A DNA stretch of 64,000 bases from NCBI RefSeq assembly GCF_001949145.1, contig NW_019091547.1, positions 375,945 through 439,944 on the forward strand. Direction: 5' to 3'. Positions 55,690 to 64,000 of the stretch are shown in pieces. Below the pieces are notes generated by a model. It was given only the letters and a program-made list of their open reading frames with translations. It ran no database searches and was not told where the DNA came from. The translations under genes and the position numbers were made by a program. How positions within the stretch are numbered: position 1 is the first letter of the stretch; the number at the start of each line of letters is the position of its first letter. Source of the DNA: Acanthaster planci (Eukaryota > Echinodermata > Asteroidea > Valvatida > Acanthasteridae).

Positions 55690-57334
55690 CTGCAATGGAA
55701 ACGAGGTGACAAGCGCCAGTCGGTTGGGTGTTGGTTTGGTTGATGAGAATAAGAACAAAAACATGCAAGTCTAATGTTATTCTAAAACTATTCAAGAACA
55801 AATGTAAACTTCGAAGAAAGTTCGTTTCAGAGGAAGGTTGATTTGCACAATGTGCTTTCAATTGATGATACTCCCGAGTAACAAGTCAAGAGGAACTTCC
55901 TCCCCTTGTTTGGCATTTGGTGTTCCACTGATGGCAATATGACATCTGCAATATGAAAAACCTTTTTGATATCTTGAGACAAACCTTCTTCATTTGGAAC
56001 TTGATGGTGGCTTTCACTTCCTCCACTTTGGTGACCAGCTGATCTGAGTGGGTGACCAGAGAGGGGAACTTGCCAGCCTTGTTGAGTCCGGGGCCCAGCA
56101 GACGAGGGATCTGCTTGATGAGGGCCTCCGATGCCAGGAATGCATCATACTTCTTGGCTAAAGAAAGCCAAATAGGACAAAACAAGCAAAACAGCCTTTA
56201 GAAGTGTAATCCCTCGGCATTTTTGCTGAAAACCTTAACAAGTATCTATCTCAGTGTGCAAGTCAATGGGCTAATTTTTATGCTTCAACTTGCTCCAAAA
56301 GATTTGCTAAATAGCAGGCTCCAATTCAAGTTGTAATGCATGAGATCTTCAATCCTGCAAAAACCAATACATGTACCACTTTCCGCTCGCCTCACCTAGT
56401 TTCTTGACAAGCTTCTTGTTCTTGTTGAGCTTCTTGAGGGCCTCTGCGTCCATGCAAGGGATGTTGTTGGCCTTGGCCTCGTCACAGTGCTGCTGGTCGC
56501 CCAGGACGCAAACCTTGTACTTGGGCCGGGGAATGGTCCTCAACCTGGGTGAGAAATGGCCATGCAATAAATGGCTGTGCGAGAGACGGGGGCTTGTTTG
56601 GGAAACACCACATAGTGTTGGAGAATTCAATGTAATGAATTTTTTGGCACTGCTGACCTCAGAGTACTTGAATTAGTTTGCTCACCATGCTTTTTCTCTC
56701 TGATAATACATGCCAAACTTGCCTCATCACAGATCAGACAGCTGTGCCCCATGGGTTGTCAAGCTCTTACTGCATTGTACTTTCGTTGCCAGTGAAACTC
56801 GACATTTGTTGCCTTTTATGACTACATGTACTGGGATTTAAGCTTGCTATCCAACAAATGGGAAATAGATACAGTTGATAGTACACTGTTCCAAAATCAT
56901 GCTGTGATACTTAATGTTATTTTGTCTCTTACATTACGATGAAGGCGTTTGCCCTCAACATTAATCATCAATTTGTCGGCATAAAACTGCCTCCCCAGTT
57001 TTTTAAAGACCCTGGGTTTGGGTCATCAGAGGTTTTAGATTTGTCGGCATAAACATGCCTCCCCAGTTGTTTTAACGACCCTGGGTGTAGGTCCTGCAAA
57101 AAAAAAAAAGCGTTGTGCGATTTCACTCAGCATGCTCCCTGCTGCTGTCGACAGGTCACAGAGCAGGATGGGACGCCATACTTGACAGTGCCAGAGAATC
57201 GCTTGTCCTTCTGTGGGTCATAGTTCTTCAAGTTGATCTGAAGCTCTACAGTCTCCAGGAAGCCCCGTTTCTTTTCTTGGCTCCCCTTGAGGACTTGCTC
57301 CACAGCCTCATACAGCGTGTCACGTGTTACTTTA
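55519..57334 (-). CDS. RPL10A: 60S ribosomal protein L10a (uL1), four of five coding exons
   Basis: RPL10A is the eukaryotic uL1 protein of the large ribosomal subunit, part of the L1 stalk that contacts exit-site tRNA. Joining 57334-57182, 56544-56396, 56157-55985 and 55689-55519 gives 646 nt including the stop. With the missing eight nucleotides (ATG plus five) this makes 217 residues, the standard eukaryotic length. Family signatures include [86 protein letters not shown] and a C-terminal [11 protein letters not shown]. All junctions follow GT-AG, and split codons rebuild expected residues (for example G|CC for Ala after KLVKKL). The first exon, encoding only Met-Ser and two bases of the next codon, lies upstream and was not found. 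Substitutions against the family consensus are conservative, so the gene looks functional. Confidence 0.97.
55985..56157 (-). CDS. RPL10A: RPL10A coding exon 4
   Basis: Acceptor TTCTTTAG|CC (AG at 56159-56158). Donor AAGAAG|GTTTGT (GT at 55984-55983), a weaker donor than the others. Encodes (A)[17 protein letters not shown] through FQMKK, 173 nt, phase 0 end. Confidence 0.96.
56396..56544 (-). CDS. RPL10A: RPL10A coding exon 3
   Basis: Acceptor TCACCCAG|GTTG (AG at 56546-56545). Donor CTAG|GTGAGG (GT at 56395-56394). Encodes (K)[18 protein letters not shown] through [10 protein letters not shown], 149 nt, ending in phase 1. Confidence 0.96.
56972..57093 (-). repeat. Tandem 68-bp duplication in the RPL10A intron between exons 2 and 3
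   Basis: TTTGTCGGCATAAA(A/C) begins at 56972 and again at 57040. Both copies continue through GCCTCCCCAGTT and GACCCTGGGT. On the sense (minus) strand each unit contains a small GGCAT/ATGCC-type hairpin followed by GACAAAT. Confidence 0.8.
57182..57334 (-). CDS. RPL10A: RPL10A coding exon 2
   Basis: Acceptor GCTACAG|T (AG at 57336-57335). Donor GTCAA|GTATGG (GT at 57181-57180). Encodes (S)[15 protein letters not shown] through FSGTVK, 153 nt, ending in phase 2. Confidence 0.95.
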
Positions 57335-57339
57335 CTGTA

Positions 57340-58080
57340 GCATTAGAAAAGGTATTGTTGAAACCTTTAACATAAGAAATAATCACCACGAACTGAGATT
57401 TTTACTAACCTATCTCTCGTTTCCACCTGATGATTGCACCATTCATGCCGTTTGTGTTTATCGAATTGCCCATGTGTCGGGCCGACCAATGGTAAGGCTT
57501 GCTCGGCATCTTTGTTCAACCATTTTTGGTGGCAGAGGGATGACATCTTTGTTTTCAATGTACGACCGTCCTTGCATGCTGTGACCTGTAAGCTGATACC
57601 ATTGGGACATGCACTGCACTGTGTAGCTGTGACAGATTGCAAGATCTCAGAAATCCCCCCCCCCCTCCGAAAATGGTTGAACCGAAACGGCCAGCAAACT
57701 TGGTAAGTGGCCGGCCTAATAAACAAAAACATCATGAACAGTGTGATCGTCGATTGGCAAGTAAAAATCTCAGTTTTTTGAAAACTACACATGCTTTGAA
57801 ACTCCCCCACAGAGCATTTCAAGAGCCCACCTCAAGTTTACTCTCACCATGCGCACAGGAATATTCATTGAAAATAAGGTGTTAAGCTGCTGGATCATTC
57901 ACCTCAAAAAAGTTCAATTAAAAACACCCACTGGCCTAGCGTGTTGCGACTCCATGTCAACTACTGGATTGAAGTATTTCACATGAAATAGGCCTGATGA
58001 CAGAGTAGTGAATTTGAGTTCTCAGTGTAGGCTACATGTACATGGTGATAATGGTTATGTTACATAGGCCATGTTGAACG
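57340..58080. other. Upstream region of RPL10A; first exon and promoter expected here or beyond
   Basis: No sequence with a clear ATG, five more bases and a donor in phase 2 could be fixed. One formally compatible reading (ATG at 57450, CATCAG|GTGGAA) would give an N terminus unlike L10a and is not accepted. Confidence 0.35.
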
Positions 58081-58872
58081 ACGTCTACATTGCATTGCAA
58101 CTAATGTCCAGGGTATGAAAGTCCTCCTAGGCCCTACTATGCGAAATTTTTTTCAACAGTTTTTTCCCACAGTTTTACCCGACGAAGACAGCTCAAAATG
58201 TCGTTCCCAAGTTCCTTGTATCCTGAATTCCATAAATGCTGTGTTGAAATTACTAAATACGCCCGTGACCAACGTATTTTGCAGGAAATTCTGCGAAACT
58301 CTATGCTTTACGTTGAAATTCATTAACGACCTATGGTCGTGCGATATGCATTTGCGCATGCGCGAAATGGCCTCCAAGCTCAGTCTGAGCGCACCCACAT
58401 TCTGTCAGTTGTGCATGTTGTCTAGAGCTAGGTCTAGGTCTTCGCTTCATTGCAAATATGTGGAGACCAGCAGACTATAGACCTAGCCATATTTTGGAAG
58501 CCCGTTCGGACACGGCCGTACCTACGACTTCATCACACCCATGACTCTTCCGTGCATGCGTAAGGGGCACTTGGTTACCATGCATTTCATGCACGTGAGT
58601 ACCCTGCTAGACGTACGTGTAATATACATGTAGATCACGAATCACGATGGAAAGCGTAGAGTTTCACAAACTTTCCTGCAAAATACATTGTTCGTGGGCG
58701 TATTTAGTAACTTAAACACAGCATTGCCATGGGGATAGGCACTTGTGAATGACATTTTGAGCTGTCTTCACCGGGTAAAAATGTGAGAAAAACTGTTGAA
58801 AAAAATTTGCGTAGTAGGAGGACTTTCATACCCTGGACGTTAGTGGCAATGCAATGCAGGCCTAGTAGACGT
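58081..58872. mobile_element. Foldback element with ~245-bp inverted arms
   Basis: The left arm 58081 to about 58327 pairs with the right arm about 58628-58872. The tips ACGTCTAC and GTAGACGT are exact, and TATGAAAGTCCTCCTA, AAGACAGCTCAAAATGTC, TACTAAATACGCCC and TGCAGGAAA match between arms. Arm identity looks moderate to high by eye, with small indels. The ~300-bp centre is non-coding and carries its own short AGGTCTA/TAGACCT inverted repeat. It fits a non-autonomous foldback or MITE-like DNA transposon; no target-site duplication is certain. Confidence 0.8.
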
Positions 58873-58874
58873 CC

Positions 58875-60310
58875 TCCGACCTCGGATAATTCAGCAGGTG
58901 ATATTCAACATGTTCAACCTACTTAGGAATTCCATTGACAGTTCAACATGTTCAAACATGGCAAACTTGCTTGGCGAACTATAATGGCCCCAATCGAATC
59001 AATGAGATGGAATTATGAACATGTCTGAAAGAAAATGTTGACATTTCGCGACAATATCAACACCAGGCCCCTATTAATCACTGCATATGTGTTGCGGTCA
59101 TGACATCCTATTCCCACGATCTGACGATAGTCTATGAATGTTAACATGAAGGTTAACAGCCACGTCGCGATAGCCTGGTGAAAACTATCAAGCAACTCTT
59201 GCCATTCATATTACTTGAGACACTTCAATTTATACTGATTTGATTTCGAATAAATTCCTAAATACAAGTGAAGTAATATTTTCAACGATTTTATGAAACT
59301 ACAGGGCTGATTTGAGTGGATTTTTGCAACCGTTCCTAGTACTACCTCATCGCGAACGACGGGGTCTCGAACCAAAAGGGCAAGAACAGATTAGGCTTGT
59401 TCAAACTAGACATAATCGGTAATGTGTTGTAGCTCCTTCAATTTAACGAAAAGTATTGCTAAAATCAGTGAAATAATGTAAACCAGACATTATATTTTAC
59501 TCAATTTTTTGTTTAATTATGAGGAAATAAATGGTGATTTCCCCCCACTAAATTGCAAACAGAACTTTTACAAATATGTATGCGCCCAATTGGGCTTGAC
59601 TGAGCCACATTATGTGGTTTACATTACGTTGGACACACGCACCTTTTGGGCTCGCTCTGCACAAGGTTTTTGCGCTATGCGTTATTAGTACGGGGATAGC
59701 TTCGTCATTTTAACACTGAAACGGGGTGGTGGGACTTACAATTTCCGGGGAAAACCGTAGACAATAGTGTCTGAAAAGTTTGTCAGAGCAAAACCCATTT
59801 GCCAAAATAAAATGACAGAATGGTCCCTGTAAACCCCACACAGCTTGTGCCATTTGAGGTGAGTTTTTGAAACATAACACCGTCGAGATAGGCTAAAGTC
59901 GTGAAAATAGTGATCATTTAATGAAACATGTTCATGTTCCAACGTCGTTTGTCATCATTGTGCGTCATTTGGTCATGTGCAGAGTTGGTTGACATGTGAT
60001 ATATAGGACATTGTAGGATATGTTAACACATTATTTTGATATAAAAATGCTCATTGACGCTTTGTACCCCTGGCCCAAGAGCTATCACTGGTATCATGGC
60101 TATGGAGTTCTTTGCTGCGGCTCCAGTGTCAGTCATGTCAGTGTTATGTCCACGACTTTTGAACATGCTGGAACAGCAGAGAGACATGGAGCGAGGCAGA
60201 GTGCATACTAGGCTTAATCTCAATTACACTGTCATGACTGTTAATAGGCCTATGCCATGGGCCTGTTTGATTCACATGGATCCGGGTCACAATCAGTGAT
60301 CTGTCATGTC
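58875..60310. other. No gene seen
   Basis: AT-rich, with no recognised protein or RNA gene. It separates two foldback elements only 1.4 kb apart. Confidence 0.35.
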
Positions 60311-60315
60311 TGTCG

Positions 60316-61294
60316 TAGCTCTACTGAATGGAGTGTTAGTATTCCTCTTTTTTTGATTTTGGATGGGATCGTTATACTGACGCTCCACGCCCATACATAT
60401 TGGCATAGTAAGGTGAAAACGGTTCTCAAAAATTCTAAAGACTCACCAAAAATACCTCTATCACCACCTCCTGGCTTCCGTAAATGCCAATGCCAAACGG
60501 TTGGGGCTTCAATAATATTTCTGACTTCAAAATATGTCGAAATCCGACCATTTTTGCTCGACACGCGCACAGCACTTGAACTTTCCGCCGCCTCCTCCCA
60601 TTCAAATATGGGCATGTAGAGTTTCTGGCGCAATAAGTCTATGGATNNNNNNNNNNNNNNNNNNNNNNNNNNNNNNNNNNNNNNNNNNNNNNNNNNNNNN
60701 NNNNNNNNNNNNNNNNNNNNNNNNNNNNNNNNNNNNNNNNNNNNNNNNNNNNNNNNNNNNNNNNNNNNNNNNNNNNNNNNNNNNNNNNNNNNNNNNNNNN
60801 NNNNNNNNNNNNNNNNNNNNNNNNNNNNNNNNNNNNNNNNNNNNNNNNNNNNNNNNNNNNNNNNNNNNNNNNNNNNNNNNNNNNNNNNNNNNNNNNNNNN
60901 NNNNNNNNNNNNNNNNNNNNNNNNNNNNNNNNNNNNNNNNNNNNNNNNNNNNNNNNNNNNNNNNNNNNNNNNNNNNNNNNNNNNNNNNNNNNNNNNNNNN
61001 NNNNNNNNNNNNNNNNNNNNNNNNNNNNNNNNNNNNNNNNNNNNNNNNNNNNNNNNNNNNCGTGTGTCGAGCAAAAACGGTCGGATTTTGACAGATTTTG
61101 AAGTCAGAAAAATTATTGAAGCCCCAACCATTTGGCATTGGCATTTATGGAAGCCAGGAGGTGGTGATAGAGGTATTTCTGGTGAGTCTTTGGACTTTGA
61201 GAACCGTTTTCACCTTAAAATACGTACGGGCGTGGAGCGTTAGTATGACGATCCCGTCCAAAATCGAATACTAACGCTCCACTCAGTAGAACTA
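60316..61294. mobile_element. Foldback element with long TIRs and hairpin tips, interrupted by an assembly gap
   Basis: The left arm (about 60316-60580) and right arm (about 61061-61294) are reverse complements over at least 230 bp. Shared blocks include GAGCGTTAGTAT-type tips, GATTTTGGA.GGGATCGT, TCACCTTA-type sequence, TACCTCTATCACCACCTCCTG and GGTTGGGGCTTCAATAAT. Each tip is itself palindromic: on the right, GTGGAGCGTTAGTAT (61232-61246) pairs perfectly with 61268-61282. The heptamer TCTGTCG occurs beside both ends (60309-60315 and 61297-61303), a possible target-site duplication. The centre is largely undetermined bases. Confidence 0.85.
60647..61060. other. Assembly gap, 414 undetermined bases
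   Basis: A continuous run of n. It sits in the middle of a long inverted repeat, a structure that often defeats cloning and assembly. Its true length may differ from 414. Confidence 0.99.
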
Positions 61295-64000
61295 AATCTG
61301 TCGTTGGTTCACTGAAACCTGCCAGAACATGCTTCATGGGTAGCACGAACCAGCTAGGGATCATGATCCAGATCTGTGTGAAACAACTTGGCCCTATGTA
61401 TCTTCATGGTCTTCATGATCTTGGAGTAGACGGGGCGGATCCAAGATTTTCAGAAGGGGGGCACAGACTGGGAGGGCTTAATCGCATCTATACCAGTGAC
61501 CAGTCATAGCACCGCGGTGCACGGCTTGAAATCATTTGGGGGTGACAGGAGTACAAGAAAATGTAGGAGCTGCATTGCAACTGGTTATGTTGCTGACAAT
61601 GCAAGCTGTCAATCTTCCATTGTGTGTGGTGTAGACGAGCAGCATACTTATAAATTTCACCAATTTAAGGCAAAGTGAAAAACTAAGCATGTTGGCATCC
61701 TTTGCCACTTAGTATTTGGGGTCACCTCAATATGTTTTTTGTTCACATTTTTGGTAAAAACAACAAAAATGTCAACTGATTAGGCCAAATTGGAAAATGA
61801 CATACATGTACTTGCAAGGAACTGTGGAACTTTTAAACTATCATTAAACTCTGTTGGTGACTCTGTGATCTCCAATTATGCCAGTCCAAACATGTCTTCG
61901 ATTGTCAATGAATGGCTATGGCTGCACTTTGCACACATGACTATGGAAGTGCAGACAAAAAAATCATCTCACTAAGATTTTGTTATTGTTGTTTTATGTT
62001 ACCTAAAGATTTTTTTCTACTATTAAATAAAAATCAACCGCTTCAGTGGTGTACCTTTATGTGGCAAATCTTTTGCAGATTGTGTTCTGTGTGACATGCC
62101 ACAGAATTTTGGTTTTTTATCACTTGGGTTTTCTGATGACAACACTTTCTGAGGTCACGTTATCAGAAAGAGCCAGCGATTTGCCCTGTCCATGAATAGG
62201 TCTGCGGTAGCAGTCAAGCTAGCCTGAAAACAGGGTTTGTAGTGATCAAGATGGTGCATGCAGTGCGTGCAGCATGCATGCAACAAGTGGTTCCAATATG
62301 ATGGCTCGAACCAAGGTCTTTAGGCAGTTTTTTTCATTTTGAAGCGATTTTGCGGTGTTTTTTTGATGGGCGCCACAAAAATTTCAAGAATATAAATATC
62401 GTATATCACTCTAAATAGCATTGCTTTGTGGTGTCCATTGACAACTGTACTCTTGCCCTGTGTCCTGCGTGCTCTACCTTTGTAACAGATATACATGTAG
62501 ATTGGAGAGGTGTAAATGAAAGTGCATAGTTTACTGTGGGTACAGATAGGACTACGTGTACCCTCCTCCCACATTATGACTGGGGAGGTGTAGGGTTAAG
62601 GGGTGTAAGGAAATGTAAGTTATACTGTACCTTGTACCTCTGTGTCAGGACCAGTGCCCCCGAGTGTAATGCAGTGTCCAGCAGTCCTGCCCCCCCAAAG
62701 CTGTCGGAACCAACGGCAGAGCAATTTTTTGATTTAATTCACCCCCCCTCCCCAGTCTCTGACACAGCTTTACACGACTGGCACCAAGGAAGGAACCTAC
62801 AGAGGGATGAAACCGTTTGTGGCGCAGTGTGTGAGGACTGTCATGGCTGTGTCATTTAACCTCTTGTGTGCTGAGATTCAGAGAGGCAGTGAATGGAGCC
62901 CCATACTGGTTCTAAGGGTATCCAGATTCCAGAGCCTTGACAAATAAGTAGGAATAACTCGGTGTACAATTTAGAAGGCTTTTGACACAGATGACCTACG
63001 ATGTAGAATCAAGTCAACGCAACTTGTCTAATGCACACAGGACATGCAAAATCTGAGACAAAACTCAGTGTACATGTACAAAATTCCATGGGGTTGTCTA
63101 AGGGGCATGGCTAACTCACAGTGATACATGTACATGTAGGTCATTTCATTGTGACCACTGGCATGACTAGAGTAATAATAATAATAACAGCATTTTTTTG
63201 TACAGATTCCAAAAATAATGTTCAAGTACGCATTACAACTCACAAGCTACATGTACAATATTAAATACATATATAAAATAAGACTACATTAAAAGACCAT
63301 ATTACCAACATTAAATGTACAACCTTAGTGTGCACTTTTTTCATCTTGTCGCAATTGAATTTGTTTTTTTTGCCCGGCAGTAGTGAACTGATACCATTTA
63401 CATGTAGTTGTTCAATTCACCCATTCTGACCAAGTGCTTGCTTAGCACTTGGAATTTTTAAGAGAACACAGTCGTAGGTTGTACTAAGTCTGAATTCCAT
63501 TTTGTGAATAGATGTACATACACTTGTGATTTAATTGAAGTACCCATGAAAATAATGGCACTGTACATGTAAGCATGACACCAAATGAGAATTTGTCTCA
63601 GTAAAATTTCAAAGCCCCCCAAAGCAATCACTGTGCATGTTCAGCTGCTGTGACAGTAGCAAGAGCATATGGCGTGCGTAAGCCAAGGACTGGTTCATGG
63701 TTCGTTATGCACTGCCTTATAAATACATATACATGTAAGTGCTGAAATGTTCAAATGTCTGATGTGTTAACCTTGCACAAATCCCTGGCTGTTCTACACT
63801 GACACTTATTGCTTCAGCATACAAGAGTTTGACACTAAAAATAGAACTTTTCATGGTGTACATGTAAGATACATGTATGCAACACATAAGCCCAGTTTCT
63901 AAATTTCCAATGTCTCAACTGAAATACATGTAGCTTGTTTATGGCTGTGAAACATTGATAAGAGTGCAGACTGATTCTTGCCTCTTAATTACACCCATTT
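61295..64000. other. No secure gene; rich in TACATGTA words
   Basis: Frames such as 62536-62859 (plus, 107 codons) include a pyrimidine tract ending CCCCAG at about 62754 that could be an acceptor, but no reading is recognisable. The last kilobase holds about nine ACATGTA words. The MEF2-type site CTAAAAATAG recurs at 63835-63844. Confidence 0.35.
63430..63452. repeat. Perfect 9-bp stem hairpin
   Basis: CCAAGTGCT (63430-63438), loop TGCTT, AGCACTTGG (63444-63452). Too short for a microRNA precursor. Confidence 0.5.

Noticed and set aside
57434-57455. ATG at 57450 with CATCAG|GTGGAA as RPL10A exon 1
   Set aside because: The phase fits, but the N terminus would be MNGAII instead of the conserved short Met-Ser start, and the donor is weak.
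60304-61243. Several apparent 180-275 residue frames across 60304-61243
   Set aside because: They exist only because undetermined bases cannot create stop codons. The real parts lie in the inverted arms and are not proteins.
62536-62859. AEQFFDLI in a plus-strand frame, resembling the start of a GoLoco motif
   Set aside because: The motif would need a following Q-x-x-R-(L/M)-(D/E)-(D/E)-Q-R. The frame continues with HPPSPV, which looks like an intron polypyrimidine tract, and no donor follows FFDLI.

Overview
The window is nuclear DNA from an invertebrate animal, most likely a marine deuterostome such as an echinoderm, hemichordate or cephalochordate; I cannot place it more exactly. The evidence is spliced genes with GT-AG introns, metazoan-type promoter motifs, decayed tRNA-derived SINEs, long-inverted-repeat DNA elements, the frequent palindromic word TACATGTA, and a gap of undetermined bases (60647-61060). 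No operon, CRISPR array or prokaryotic feature is present. Most short open frames here are chance frames or alternative frames of repeats.

Two protein genes can be named with confidence. A neurotrophin (NGF-family secreted growth factor) lies on the minus strand at 6038-6910, almost entirely in one exon, with all six cystine-knot cysteines, a furin site, a histidine-rich prodomain and an unusual C-terminal tail. Ribosomal protein L10a (RPL10A, eukaryotic uL1) lies on the minus strand at 55519-57334. Four exons reconstruct the protein except for about eight nucleotides of a first exon that I could not locate. The left edge (1-348) is the end of a plus-strand gene of unknown function whose protein has a 14-residue-period repeat.

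Weaker gene evidence comes from splice-bounded open frames: candidate first exons at 5371 (minus), 27449 (plus), 28826 (plus), 29475 (minus) and 49207 (minus), and a clean 144-nt internal exon at 48167-48310 (minus). Promoter-like clusters sit at about 24.5, 29.5-29.9, 35.5 and 37.15-37.4 kb.

The rest is mostly intergenic or intronic sequence with decayed mobile DNA. There are four inverted-repeat elements (17.06-18.39, 50.78-51.02, 58.08-58.87 and 60.32-61.29 kb), two dispersed repeat families with a composite copy at 53.75-54.58 kb, and SINE remnants at 3.1, 18.8 and 38.4-38.76 kb. The less expected signals are an excess of the exact MEF2-type site CTAAAAATAG, twice paired at the same spacing with a 15-bp CRE-containing block, and the distinctive architecture of the neurotrophin.
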